Of a stretch of DNA of 64,000 bases, positions 45,379-53,694 are shown piece by piece (the first letter of the stretch is position 1; every line of letters begins with the position of its first letter). The stretch spans positions 4,080,501 to 4,144,500 of the forward strand of contig NZ_CP135921.1 in assembly GCF_032397745.1 (NCBI RefSeq), written 5' to 3'. The position numbers and the translations under genes were made by a program. Below the pieces are notes generated by a model. The model saw nothing but the letters and a program-made list of their open reading frames with translations, made no database searches and was not told where the DNA came from. This stretch comes from Bradyrhizobium prioriisuperbiae (GTDB lineage: Bacteria; Pseudomonadota; Alphaproteobacteria; Rhizobiales; Xanthobacteraceae).

Positions 45379-46431
45379 TCAGCTTTGAATCGCTGCGGTG
45401 GCGCGGCTGTGACCCGAGCCTGATATCGACATGTGGCAGGCCACCTGATGGCCGTCCGCGCCAAGCGGCGACAGCTTCGGCGTCACGGTCGAACAGACGG
45501 CCTCCGCGAACTGGCAACGGGTGTGGAAGCGGCAGGCTTTCGGCGGATCGATCGGGTTCGGCGGATCGCCGGTGATCGGTGCTGTCTGCGTGCGGTTGTC
45601 CGGATCGGAGGACGGCATCGCCGCCAGCAAGGCGCGCGTGTAGGGATGCGCCGGCGCGTCCCACAGGCTGTCCACCGGACCGAGTTCGACCACCTCGCCG
45701 AGATACATCACCAGCACGCGATCGGAGATGTAACGCACCACATTGAGGTCGTGGCTGATGAAGATGTAGGTCAGGCCGAACTCGCGCTTGAGGTCGACCA
45801 GCAGGTTCAGCACCTGCGCTTCCACCGACTTGTCGAGCGCAGACACCGCCTCGTCCAGGATCACCAGCCGCGGCGACAGTGCCAGCGCGCGGGCGATGTT
45901 GACCCGCTGCCGCTGGCCGCCGGAAATCTCGTGCGGATAGCGGTTGGCGAAGGTTTCCGGGCGCAGGCCGACCTTGCCCAGCAGATCGCGGGCCAGCAGG
46001 CGGGCTTGCGGTGCCTTCATGCCGTGCACCTTGGGCCCGAACGCGATCGAATCCTCCAGCGTCAGCCGTGGATTGAGCGAAGCGTAGCTGTCCTGGAACA
46101 CCATCTGCATGCCGCGGCGCAGCTCCTGCAGCGACAACTGGCTGCCGACGCTCATGCCGTCATAAAGGATGTCGCCACGGTCGCGCTTCATCAGGTGCAT
46201 CAAGAGTCGCGCAGTGGTCGACTTGCCGCAGCCGGATTCGCCGACAATGCCGACGGTCTCGCCCTTGCCGACGGTGAAGGAGACGTCGTCGACCGCGCGC
46301 ACAGTCTTGCTCTCGCTGAACAGATCGCCGCGCACCGGGAAGTGCTTGGTGAGACCCTGCACCGTCAGCAGTGGCTGCGCCACACCGCCGCGGTCTTCAA
46401 TAGGCTCGAGCAGATTTTGATCCATGCTCAT
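45379..46431 (-). CDS. Peptide/opine-type ABC transporter ATP-binding protein (DppF-like)
   Basis: 350 residues from ATG 46431. The open frame extends to 46515, but its first 28 codons translate a palindromic repeat (VIAGLDPAIQLSFF), so that start is rejected. Walker [15 protein letters not shown], the Q-loop region [28 protein letters not shown], signature [31 protein letters not shown] and [12 protein letters not shown] are all present, as is the DppF C-terminal [15 protein letters not shown]. Pairs with the DppD-like ATPase. Confidence 0.93.
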   Translation of the reverse strand: MSMDQNLLEPIEDRGGVAQPLLTVQGLTKHFPVRGDLFSESKTVRAVDDVSFTVGKGETVGIVGESGCGKSTTARLLMHLMKRDRGDILYDGMSVGSQLSLQELRRGMQMVFQDSYASLNPRLTLEDSIAFGPKVHGMKAPQARLLARDLLGKVGLRPETFANRYPHEISGGQRQRVNIARALALSPRLVILDEAVSALDKSVEAQVLNLLVDLKREFGLTYIFISHDLNVVRYISDRVLVMYLGEVVELGPVDSLWDAPAHPYTRALLAAMPSSDPDNRTQTAPITGDPPNPIDPPKACRFHTRCQFAEAVCSTVTPKLSPLGADGHQVACHMSISGSGHSRATAAIQS

Positions 46432-46460
46432 CGGATATTTTTCTCGACCATCGAAGAAAG

Positions 46461-46562
46461 AAAGCTGGATTGCCGGGTCAAGCCCGGCAATGACGCAGAG
46501 AGGGGCGATGCGCATCGAATAGATGATGCGTCATACGCGGGCTTGACCCGCGTATCCAGCTT
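46461..46562. repeat. Palindromic repeat copy A of the 46-56 kb family
   Basis: AAGCTGGATTGCCGGGTC begins the first arm, whose inner GCCGGGTCAAGCCCGGC is itself a hairpin. The second arm (GCGTCATACGCGGGCTTGACCCGC...CCAGCTT) is inverted and diverged. Three more copies are at 48498, 53552 and 55646, all between genes. It lies between the DppF-like and DppC-like genes. Confidence 0.9.
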
Positions 46563-46586
46563 CCTCAAACACGCACACCGCATTGG

Positions 46587-47474
46587 CTAGTTCCTGATGT
46601 CCATGGCTGAGCGCAAACCGTCGCTCAGGAGATTGAAGCAGATCGACACTGCGAAGATCATGGCGCCGGGCAGCGCCGCGACGATCGGGTTGGCGTAGAT
46701 CGCGGTGCGCAGTGTGTTGAGCATTAGTCCCCATTCCGGCTCCGGCGGCTTGGTGCCGAGGCCGAGAAACGACAGCCCCGAGGCCAGGATCATCGACACC
46801 GAGATCAGCCCGGTGGCGTAGACAAAGATCGGTCCCAGCACGTTGCCGAGCATGTGCACCCGCATGATGGTGAAGGGGCCGGCGCCGGAGGCCCGCGCCG
46901 CGTCGACGAAATCGAGATTGCGGACGCCGGTGGTGACACTTTCAGCCACGCGGGTGACCTGCGGAATGAATACAATGGTCAGCGACACCACCGAGTTGGT
47001 GATGCCGGCACCGAGTGCACCCGAGATCGCGATCGCAAGCAGTACCGACGGAAAGGCGTAGAACACGTCGATGGTGCGCATGATGACGGTGTTGAGTTTG
47101 CCGCCGACATAACCCGCGAGCAGGCCGAGCGAGGTGCCGGCGATGAACGCCAGGCACACCGGCAGGATGCCGGTCAGCAGCGACAGCCGTCCGCCATAGA
47201 TCAGGCGCGCCAGCATGTCGCGTCCGAGCTCATCGGTGCCAAGCGGATAATTCGGCGTGCCCACCGCGCGCAGACGACGGATCATCGAACCCTGATAGGG
47301 ATCGGCGAGGCCAAGCCAGGGTGCAAACAGTGCCGACAGCAGGATCAGAAGCAGGATGCTCGCGCAAATCATGCTGATGGGATCGCGCCGAAGCCTGCGG
47401 CCGACCGTCGTCCAGTAACCCCTCGCCTTTTCGATCGACGGAACCTGCAGGCCGGTGTCGCTGATGGTGCTCAT
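46587..47474 (-). CDS. ABC transporter permease (DppC-like)
   Basis: 295 residues. N-terminal OppC_N motif VEKARGYW-like (EKARGYWTTVGRRLRRDPISMICASILLLILLSALFAPWLGLADPYQGS), then FPLGTDELGRDMLARLIYGGRLSL, and the EAA-like loop RNLDFVDAARASGAGPFTIMRVHMLGNVLGPIFVYAT. Five or six helices. It follows the DppB-like permease by 11 bases. It forms the membrane channel of the amide/peptide importer with it. Confidence 0.94.
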   Translation of the reverse strand: MSTISDTGLQVPSIEKARGYWTTVGRRLRRDPISMICASILLLILLSALFAPWLGLADPYQGSMIRRLRAVGTPNYPLGTDELGRDMLARLIYGGRLSLLTGILPVCLAFIAGTSLGLLAGYVGGKLNTVIMRTIDVFYAFPSVLLAIAISGALGAGITNSVVSLTIVFIPQVTRVAESVTTGVRNLDFVDAARASGAGPFTIMRVHMLGNVLGPIFVYATGLISVSMILASGLSFLGLGTKPPEPEWGLMLNTLRTAIYANPIVAALPGAMIFAVSICFNLLSDGLRSAMDIRN

Positions 47475-47485
47475 CGGATCAGCCC

Positions 47486-48439
47486 TCAGCTACGTTTGAT
47501 GCGCGGATCGATCGAGGCCTGCGCCACGTCGACCAGAAGATTGAGAAACACGAAGAACAGCGCCAGCACCAGGATCGTGCCCTGCAGCAGCGGCAGGTCG
47601 CGCTGGAAGATCGCGGAGTTCAGCAGCAGGCCGGTGCCGGGCCAGGAAAACACCGTCTCGATCAGGATCGAGCCGCCAAGCATGTAGCCGAGCTGCAGCC
47701 CCATCACCGCCATGGCGGTGGGCGCCGCGTTCTTGATCACGTGGTGAAACACGCCGATCTCGCGCAGTCCCTTGGCGCGCAATGCTTCGACGAAATCCTG
47801 CGACAGGATATCGCCGGTCAGCGCGCGCACGGTGCGGGTGATGATACCCATTGGAATAACCGCGGTGGTGACGGCGGGCAGCACCAGGTATCGCAGATGC
47901 TCCCAGTCCCAGCTCCAGGTGCTGGAGCCACCGGGTCCGGCGCCGACAGCCGGCAGCCAGTTGAGTTGCACCGAAAAAATGATCACCAGCACGAGGCCCA
48001 GCCAATAATGCGGCACCGAGACGCCCGCCACCGCGATCGAGGTTGCGACCTTGTCGATCCAGGTGTTGCGGAAGTAGCCAGCGATCAGGCCGAGCGTCAG
48101 TCCCAGCGTGAAGCCGATGACGGCCGCCGCGCAGGCCAGCGTGATGGTGTTGCCGACTGCGCGCAGCACTTCCGACAGCACGGGACGGCCGGTGGCGATC
48201 GAGGTGCCGAGGTCGCCATGCAGCGCCTTCCAGGTCCACAACCCGAATTGCACCGGCAGCGGCCGGTCGAAACCGTAGGCGACGCGCAACTGTGCCGCGA
48301 GTTCCTGCGAGGCGTCCGCCGGCAGGATCGCCACCAGCGGATCGCCGGGAGCGAGATGAACCAGCAGGAAACACACCAGCGCGACACTGATGACGATCGG
48401 GATCACATAAACGATACGTCGGGCGATATAGGCCAGCAC
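47486..48439 (-). CDS. ABC transporter permease (DppB-like)
   Basis: 317 residues from GTG 48439 (AGGTGACC just upstream). A TTG at 48478 would add 13 residues without a ribosome-binding site. LAYIARRIVYVIPIVISVALVCFLLVHLAPGDP is the DppB start. DFVEALRAKGLREIGVFHHVIKNAAPTAMAVMGLQLGYMLGGSILIETVFSWPGTG is the EAA-type loop and the conserved helix after it. It has six helices. Between it and the binding-protein gene lies repeat copy B. Confidence 0.93.
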   Translation of the reverse strand: MLAYIARRIVYVIPIVISVALVCFLLVHLAPGDPLVAILPADASQELAAQLRVAYGFDRPLPVQFGLWTWKALHGDLGTSIATGRPVLSEVLRAVGNTITLACAAAVIGFTLGLTLGLIAGYFRNTWIDKVATSIAVAGVSVPHYWLGLVLVIIFSVQLNWLPAVGAGPGGSSTWSWDWEHLRYLVLPAVTTAVIPMGIITRTVRALTGDILSQDFVEALRAKGLREIGVFHHVIKNAAPTAMAVMGLQLGYMLGGSILIETVFSWPGTGLLLNSAIFQRDLPLLQGTILVLALFFVFLNLLVDVAQASIDPRIKRS

Positions 48440-48497
48440 TCGGTCACCTGCGAAGATTAATCTGTGTTCGATGCACAAGAGAACTCGTGCTCAGATG

Positions 48498-48598
48498 AAG
48501 CTGGATTGCCGGGTCAAGCCCGGCAATGACGCTGTGGGTGTCGATGCGCCTCACCACCCTCTGCCGTCATACGCGGGCTTGACCCGCGTATCCATCTT
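48498..48598. repeat. Palindromic repeat copy B
   Basis: Arms as in copy A: AAGCTGGATTGCCGGGTC near 48498 and the CATACGCGGGCTTGACCCGC arm near 48567-48592, in the gap between the DppB-like permease and the first binding-protein gene. May reduce or tune read-through between the subunit genes. Confidence 0.9.
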
Positions 48599-48648
48599 TT
48601 GAAAAGGCGACGCCGTAACGAGGCGTCGCCGCGCAGTTCGTGTCGCCC

Positions 48649-50316
48649 TCACGGCGTCATCGTCACCGGCGAGAAGTCGACGAACCAGCTCTTCGGCTGC
48701 ACGAAGTTCTTGATCTTCGGGCTCAACGCGCGCGGCGCCACGTCGTGGGCGACATAGAGGAAGGCGGCGTCGTCGACCGAGGCGGCGTGCAATTCGGCAA
48801 GCGCCTTGTCGCGAGCCTCCGGTTCGAAGGTCTGGCGCGCCTTCTTGACCAGGTCGTCAAACTTCGGGTTGTTGATGAAACCCCAGTTGTTCGAGGTTGG
48901 CGGTGCCATGCCCGATTGCAGGAAACGCACCATGGCGAAGAACGGATCCATCGCCGCATAGGTGACGTTGATCGCATTGGAGCCGTTGGCGGTCGGATCC
49001 TTGGCGCCGCGCCGCCAGTTGGTGAACAGCGTGTTCCACTCGATGACGTCGAGCTGGACGTCGAAGTAGCACTCCGCCAGCGCCTGCTGGATATACTCAT
49101 TCATCGGCAGCGGCAGCATCTGGCCGGAGCCGGACGCCGAGGTCTGGGTCTTGACCGTCAGCTTCTTGCTCGGGCCATAACCCGCTTCCTTCATCAGCGC
49201 CTGCGCGGCCTTCAGATCATACTTGATCTGGAATGTCGGATTGCCGCGCCAGGGATGTCCGGGTTCGACGGTGCCGGTGGCCGGCACCATCAATCCGCCG
49301 AGCAGGCCGTCCTTCATGCCGTCGCGATCGATGCAGAGATTGGCGGCCTTGCGCACGCGGATGTCGTTCCACGGCGATCCTTCGACCCGGGAGAACTGCC
49401 AGGGCCACACATGCGGCTCTTCGTTGCTCTGAATCACAAAGCCGCGCTGCTTGATCTGCGCCACGGCATCCGGCGCGGGTGCCTCGATCCAGTCGACCTG
49501 GCCGGCGAGCAGCGCCGCGGTGCGCGCGTTGGATTCCGGGATCGGCAGCAGCACCATCTTGTCGACATGGGGCACGCGCGCCTTGTCCCAGTAACCGTCG
49601 TTCTTCGCCAGCTCCAGCCGTTCGCGCGGCACGAAGCGGGTCATCTTCCAGGGGCCGGTGCCCGAGGCGTCGCCGGCAAAGGCAGCCCACGCCGCCTGCG
49701 CCTTGGCCTTGGCGTCATCGCCGGCTGCCTTGTCATACAGCGCCTGCCATTTGGCGGGGCTCGCCATGAACAGGTTGGTGAGGTTGATCGGCAGGAAGCT
49801 GTCCGGCTCCTTGGTGGTCAATTCCACCGTCATGTCATCGATCTTGCGCGCTGACGCGAGCGTCGGCATGCGCGAGGCGGTGACACCGACCTGACTTGCG
49901 TCATATTGTGGTGCGTCGGTCTTCAGGACTTTTTCAACGTTCCACACCACTGCATCGGCATTGAACGGCGAGCCGTCATGGAATTTGACGCCGGGGCGCA
50001 GCTTGAACGTCCACTTCTTGTTATCGCTGGCGTCCACACTCCATTCGGTCGCGAGCCCGGGGATCACAACACTCGCCTTGGTTGCGGACGACAGGTCCCA
50101 CATTGTGAGCGCGTCGTACATCGTCAGCCCGGTGAAACGATTGCCCTCGAAACCCTGATCGGGCTGGCCGAGTGTGCGCGGAATGTCGGCCGCGGTCATC
50201 GCGATCCGCAGCACGGTCTCCGCTTGCGCGATCTCAGCGGTTGCTGTCGCTGCCGAAACAGCGAGCACCGCGGCGATCGCGCAGCGTGCCGTGGAGGTCT
50301 TCAAGTCTTTGAACAT
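48649..50316 (-). CDS. ABC transporter substrate-binding protein, family 5, first copy
   Basis: 555 residues with a signal peptide (cleavage near TATAEIAQA-ETVLRIA). Mature family-5 binding protein: ETVLRIAMTAADIPRTLGQPDQG, KWTFKLRPGVKFHDGSPFNADAVVWNVEK (signature), RKAANLCIDRDGMKDGLLGGLMVPATGTVEPGHPW, and DVAPRALSPKIKNFVQPKSWFVDFSP at the end. About 85 percent identical by eye to the second copy at 50553. ATG 50316 follows AGAGGAATTGATA. A consensus sigma54 promoter lies about 40-55 bases upstream (50354-50371). It delivers an unknown peptide- or amide-like ligand. Confidence 0.95.
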   Translation of the reverse strand: MFKDLKTSTARCAIAAVLAVSAATATAEIAQAETVLRIAMTAADIPRTLGQPDQGFEGNRFTGLTMYDALTMWDLSSATKASVVIPGLATEWSVDASDNKKWTFKLRPGVKFHDGSPFNADAVVWNVEKVLKTDAPQYDASQVGVTASRMPTLASARKIDDMTVELTTKEPDSFLPINLTNLFMASPAKWQALYDKAAGDDAKAKAQAAWAAFAGDASGTGPWKMTRFVPRERLELAKNDGYWDKARVPHVDKMVLLPIPESNARTAALLAGQVDWIEAPAPDAVAQIKQRGFVIQSNEEPHVWPWQFSRVEGSPWNDIRVRKAANLCIDRDGMKDGLLGGLMVPATGTVEPGHPWRGNPTFQIKYDLKAAQALMKEAGYGPSKKLTVKTQTSASGSGQMLPLPMNEYIQQALAECYFDVQLDVIEWNTLFTNWRRGAKDPTANGSNAINVTYAAMDPFFAMVRFLQSGMAPPTSNNWGFINNPKFDDLVKKARQTFEPEARDKALAELHAASVDDAAFLYVAHDVAPRALSPKIKNFVQPKSWFVDFSPVTMTP

Positions 50317-50353
50317 ATTATCAATTCCTCTTCTCGAATTCTGGTGAAAATGT

Positions 50354-50371
50354 ATGCAACGCGCGTGCCAA
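50354..50371 (-). promoter_or_regulatory. sigma54 (-24/-12) promoter of the first binding-protein gene
   Basis: Minus strand TTGGCACGCGCGTTGCAT: GG (-24) at 50369-50368 and GC (-12) at 50357-50356, exactly ten bases between, matching the full TGGCAC-N5-TTGCA consensus. The predicted transcript begins about 28 bases before ATG 50316. sigma54 promoters need an enhancer-binding protein; the conserved element at 50440-50460 is a candidate site. Confidence 0.85.
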
Positions 50372-50439
50372 GGATGAGCCGATCACCAGGAATTTTGCCG
50401 CTTATTGTCGCAGTCGCCAAGGCCTGACGCGTGATTATG

Positions 50440-50460
50440 CATGTCCGAGGTGTCGCAGGC
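50440..50460. promoter_or_regulatory. Upstream element shared by both binding-protein genes (copy 1)
   Basis: Plus-strand ATGTCCGAGGTGTCGCAGGC here, compared with ATGTTCGAGATGTCGCAGGC upstream of the second binding-protein gene. It is 70 bases upstream of the sigma54 promoter here. It could be an enhancer-protein site or a remnant of the gene duplication. Confidence 0.35.
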
Positions 50461-50552
50461 GTGCCTGTTCCCTGACGAAACGCTGCAAATGTGGCGCGTG
50501 ACGCCATGCGGCGTCGCTTCGTCGCGATACCGTCAACACTGTTCTCGCGTCG

Positions 50553-52217
50553 CTAGTTCATCGTGACCGGCGAGAAGTCGACGTACCAGCTCTTCGGCTG
50601 CACGAAGTTCTTGATCTTCGGGCTCATCGCGCGCGAGCCGACATCGTGAGCGACGTAGAGGAAGTCAGCATCGTCGACTGAGGCCGCGTGCAGTTCAGCC
50701 AGCGCCTTGTCGCGCGCGTCGGGATCGAAGGTCTGCCGCGCCTTCCTGATCAGTTCGTCGAATGTCGGGTTGTTGACGAAGCCCCAGTTGTAGGACACCG
50801 GTGGCGCCATGCCCGACTGCAGGAAGCGGACCATGGCAAAGAACGGATCCGCCGTCGAATAGGTGGCGTTGATCGCGCTGGCGCCGTTGGCGGACGGATC
50901 CTTGACGCCGCGCCGCCAGTTGGTGAACAGGATGCTCCACTCGACGACGTCGAGCTGCACGTCGAAATAGCATTCCGCCAAGGCCTGCTGCAGATATTCG
51001 TTCATCGGCAGCGGCAGCATCTGGCCGGAGCCCGAGGCCGAGGTCTGCACCTTCACCGTCAGCTTCTTGTTGGGACCGTATCCGGCTTCCTTCATCAAGG
51101 CCTGGGCCGCGGGCAGATCATACTTGATCTGGAATGTCGGGTTGCCGCGCCAGGGATGACCGGGCTCGACCGTGCCGGTCGCCGGCACCATCAGGCCGCC
51201 GAGCAGGCCGTCTTTCAGGCCTTCGCGGTCAATGCAGAGATTGGCCGCCTTGCGGACGCGGATGTCGTTCCAGGGTGATCCCTCGACGCGGGAAAACTGC
51301 CATGGCCAGACATGCGGCTGCTCGTTGGCCTGAATCACGAAGCCGCGCTGCTTGATCTGCGCCACGGCATCGGGAGCCGGCGCCTCGATCCAGTCAACCT
51401 GGCCGGAGAGCAGCGCCGCGGTGCGCGCGTTGGCTTCCGGAATCGGCAGCAGCACCATCTTGTCGACGTGGGGCACGCGCGCCTTGTCCCAGTAGGCGTC
51501 GTTCTTCGCCAATTCGAGTCGTTCGCGCGGCACCAGGCGCGTCATCTTCCATGGACCGGTGCCGGACGCGTCCTTAGAGAAAGCGGCCCATGCCGCTTGC
51601 GATTTGGCCTTGACGTCATCGCCTGGTGCTGCGTCGAACAGCGCCTGCCATTTGGTCGGGCTCGCCATGTACAGAAAGGTGAGGTTGAACGGCAGGAAGC
51701 TGTCGGGCTCCTTGGTGGTCAATTCCACCGTCATGTCATCGATCTTGCGTGCCGAGGCGAGCGTCGGCATGCGTGGAACGGTGACGCCGACCTGGCTGGT
51801 ATCGTATTGCGGCGCGTCGGGTTTTAAAACTTTCTCGACGTTCCAGATCACCGTATCGGCGTTGAATGGCGAGCCGTCGTGGAATGTGACGCCGGGCCGT
51901 AGCGTGAAGATCCACTTCGTTTTGTCGGAGGCGTCCACCTTCCATGTGGTGGCGAGCCCGGGGATCACCGCGCTCGGCTTGCTCGCCGACGACAGGTCCC
52001 ACAGCGTCAGCGAGTCATACATGGTGTAGCCGGTGAAGCGGTTGCCCTCACCACCCTGGTCGGGCTGGCCGAGGGTACGCGGAATGTCCCCGGCGGTCAT
52101 GGCGATCCGCAGCACGGTCTCGGCGCGCGCGGGTGCACCGCTCACAATCGCAGCAGCGCATGCCAGTATCGCGGCGATGGCACAACTGCACGAAACGCCC
52201 TTGAAGCTGCGGAACAT
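50553..52217 (-). CDS. ABC transporter substrate-binding protein, family 5, second copy
   Basis: 554 residues from ATG 52217; the open frame runs 33 bases further but MVLLCVEENGI is not a credible start. Signal peptide MFRSFKGVSCSCAIAAILACAAAIVSGAPARA. The mature sequence follows its twin almost residue for residue (ETVLRIAMTAGDIPRTLGQPDQG ... KSWYVDFSPVTMN), so the two genes are a recent tandem duplication. Differences cluster in the signal and in surface residues. It is headed by its own sigma54 promoter (52257-52273) and is the first gene of the operon on the minus strand. Confidence 0.95.
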   Translation of the reverse strand: MFRSFKGVSCSCAIAAILACAAAIVSGAPARAETVLRIAMTAGDIPRTLGQPDQGGEGNRFTGYTMYDSLTLWDLSSASKPSAVIPGLATTWKVDASDKTKWIFTLRPGVTFHDGSPFNADTVIWNVEKVLKPDAPQYDTSQVGVTVPRMPTLASARKIDDMTVELTTKEPDSFLPFNLTFLYMASPTKWQALFDAAPGDDVKAKSQAAWAAFSKDASGTGPWKMTRLVPRERLELAKNDAYWDKARVPHVDKMVLLPIPEANARTAALLSGQVDWIEAPAPDAVAQIKQRGFVIQANEQPHVWPWQFSRVEGSPWNDIRVRKAANLCIDREGLKDGLLGGLMVPATGTVEPGHPWRGNPTFQIKYDLPAAQALMKEAGYGPNKKLTVKVQTSASGSGQMLPLPMNEYLQQALAECYFDVQLDVVEWSILFTNWRRGVKDPSANGASAINATYSTADPFFAMVRFLQSGMAPPVSYNWGFVNNPTFDELIRKARQTFDPDARDKALAELHAASVDDADFLYVAHDVGSRAMSPKIKNFVQPKSWYVDFSPVTMN

Positions 52218-52256
52218 AATCCCATTTTCCTCTACACAAAGCAGGACCAAATATTA

Positions 52257-52273
52257 TGCAACGCCTGTGCCAA
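52257..52273 (-). promoter_or_regulatory. sigma54 (-24/-12) promoter of the second binding-protein gene
   Basis: Minus strand TTGGCACAGGCGTTGCA: GG at 52271-52270 and GC at 52259-52258 with ten bases between, a full consensus match. The predicted start is about 12 bases after GC, giving a leader of about 30 bases before ATG 52217. Confidence 0.85.
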
Positions 52274-52297
52274 TGCGGCCGGCGGTTCCGGCCCGGG

Positions 52298-52318
52298 AAT
52301 GTTCGAGATGTCGCAGGC
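52298..52318. promoter_or_regulatory. Upstream element shared by both binding-protein genes (copy 2)
   Basis: ATGTTCGAGATGTCGCAGGC, 18 of 20 positions identical to copy 1. Here it is only 25 bases upstream of the sigma54 promoter, so the distance differs. Its last bases also start the tandem repeat. Confidence 0.35.
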
Positions 52319-52354
52319 TCCCTTGCTCTTGAAGCAGGCTCCCTTGCTCTTGAA
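52313..52354. repeat. Perfect 21-bp tandem duplication
   Basis: Two exact adjacent copies (52313-52333 and 52334-52354) beginning GCAGGCTCCCTTGCTC, between the sigma54 promoter of the binding-protein gene and the divergent clpS gene. Its two copies flank the alternative clpS start ATG 52354, which the repeat's last A contributes to. Confidence 0.9.
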
Positions 52355-52422
52355 TGGACGTTGCGGGAGCGGAGTGGAAAAATGACGCCTTGTCTCGCGC
52401 TGTCAGCGGGAGTGAACGTCCG

Positions 52423-52728
52423 GTGAGCAATACCGTCACCAAGCCACGCACCAAGGTTCGTACCCAGGTTGAGCGCCCCCGGCTCTACAAGGTCATCCTG
52501 GTCAATGACGATTTCACGCCGCGTGAATTCGTGGTCATGGTGCTGAAGGCGGAATTCCGCATGACCGAGGATCAGGCCCATAAGGTGATGATCACGGCGC
52601 ACAAGCTCGGATCATGTGTCGTCGCCGTGTTTACGCGGGATGTGGCCGAGACGAAGGCGACGCGCGCCACCGATGCCGGCCGAGCCAAGGGCTATCCGCT
52701 GCTGTTCACCATCGAACCCGAGGAATAG
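52423..52728 (+). CDS. clpS: ATP-dependent Clp protease adaptor ClpS (paralogue)
   Basis: 101 residues from GTG 52423 (GGGAG upstream); ATG 52354 would add 23 residues but begins in the tandem repeat. RLYKVILVNDDFTPREFVVMVLKAEF is the ClpS core with the N-end-binding Asn-Asp-Asp (NDDFT), followed by MTEDQAHKVMITAHKLGSCVVAVFTRDVAETKA, where His of AHKLG is the second substrate contact. It presents N-degron substrates to ClpAP. No clpA is adjacent, so it is probably a second (ClpS2-type) copy. Divergent from the ABC operon. Confidence 0.88.
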   Translation: MSNTVTKPRTKVRTQVERPRLYKVILVNDDFTPREFVVMVLKAEFRMTEDQAHKVMITAHKLGSCVVAVFTRDVAETKATRATDAGRAKGYPLLFTIEPEE

Positions 52729-52796
52729 CTGAGCGCGTCGCGCTTGCTTTCTACGTCCTCCTGACGCAAGTGTTGTGCATCGCTCCGATACCGCAG

Positions 52797-53528
52797 ATGG
52801 CCAAGAAGCAAGCCGCCAAGAGTGCCGACCGCAGCAGCCTGATCTATCGGGCGCTGTGGCACGCCATTCTGGAGCAGGCTTTGAAGCCCGGCACCAAGCT
52901 TCCCGAGGACACTATCGGCGAGCGGTTCGGCGCCAGCCGTACCATCGTGCGCTCCGCGCTGACGCGGCTTGCCGCTGAAGGTTTGGTCGAACTGCGCCGC
53001 AACCGCGGTGCCGCCGTCGCCAAGCCGAGCTGGGAAGAAGCGCGCGACATCTTCGACGTGCGGCTCGGGCTCGAGCGTCTCGTGGTGGGGCGGCTGTCGC
53101 GCGGATTGAGCGCTGATCAGGTTAAGGCACTGCAGGCTCATGTCGACGCCGAGGAAAAAGCGCGCGGCAACAATGAGCCGCTGTCGATTCGTCTGGCGAC
53201 TGAATTCCACATCCTGCTGGCGGAAATGACCGGCAATCCGACGCTGGCACGTTATGTCAGCGAGGTCGCCTCGCGCTGCGGCCTGATCCTCGCGCTCTAC
53301 AGCCGCCCGCATTCCTCCGAATGCGCCGTCAACGAGCACCGCGAGATCATCGCCGCGCTGGTCGCCGGCAATGCCGCGCGTGCCGCCAAGCTGATGGACG
53401 CGCACCTCGACGCCGTCGCCAGCCGCGCGCTGATTACGGCAAGCCCGCATGACGAGCGGGATTTGAAGGACGTGCTGTCGGCGTATTCGGCGGAGATGCC
53501 GGTGCGCAAGGCGCGGGCGGGAAAGTAG
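52797..53528 (+). CDS. FadR-subfamily GntR transcriptional regulator
   Basis: 243 residues from ATG 52797. The winged helix is SLIYRALWHAILEQALKPGTKLPEDTIGERFGASRTIVRSALTRLAAEGLVELRRNRGAAVAKPS, then an FCD domain with metal ligands (EVRL-like DVRLGLERLVV; FHILLAEMTGN; NEHREIIAAL) and a basic C-terminal tail. It lies between the two nitrogen-scavenging ABC operons. GTATAC-centred dyad at 54233 in front of the next operon is the kind of site it could bind. It follows clpS by 68 bases. Confidence 0.9.
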   Translation: MAKKQAAKSADRSSLIYRALWHAILEQALKPGTKLPEDTIGERFGASRTIVRSALTRLAAEGLVELRRNRGAAVAKPSWEEARDIFDVRLGLERLVVGRLSRGLSADQVKALQAHVDAEEKARGNNEPLSIRLATEFHILLAEMTGNPTLARYVSEVASRCGLILALYSRPHSSECAVNEHREIIAALVAGNAARAAKLMDAHLDAVASRALITASPHDERDLKDVLSAYSAEMPVRKARAGK

Positions 53529-53551
53529 TGGTCTGACATCTCGCCACACTC

Positions 53552-53650
53552 AGCGTCATCCGCGGGCTTGACCCGCGGATCCAGCTTAAGCGTTGAATGC
53601 GTGCTGTAACCTGAAGAAAGCTGGATTGCCGGGTCAAGCCCGGCAATGAC
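53552..53650. repeat. Palindromic repeat copy C
   Basis: Arms in the opposite order to copies A and B: GCGTCATCCGCGGGCTTGAC near 53553 first, and AAGCTGGATTGCCGGGTC near 53618 second. Lies between the GntR gene and the convergent SnoaL-like gene. Confidence 0.9.
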
Positions 53651-53694
53651 GGAGTGGGGATGATGCGCCTGATCTGGCGAAGGCGTTTCTTACC

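Noticed and set aside
46432..46515. N-terminal extension of the DppF-like ATPase
   Set aside because: Translates repeat copy A (VIAGLDPAIQ); real start is ATG 46431.
48640..49854. Plus-strand open frame over the first binding-protein gene
   Set aside because: Shadow; the opposite strand encodes a full family-5 binding protein.
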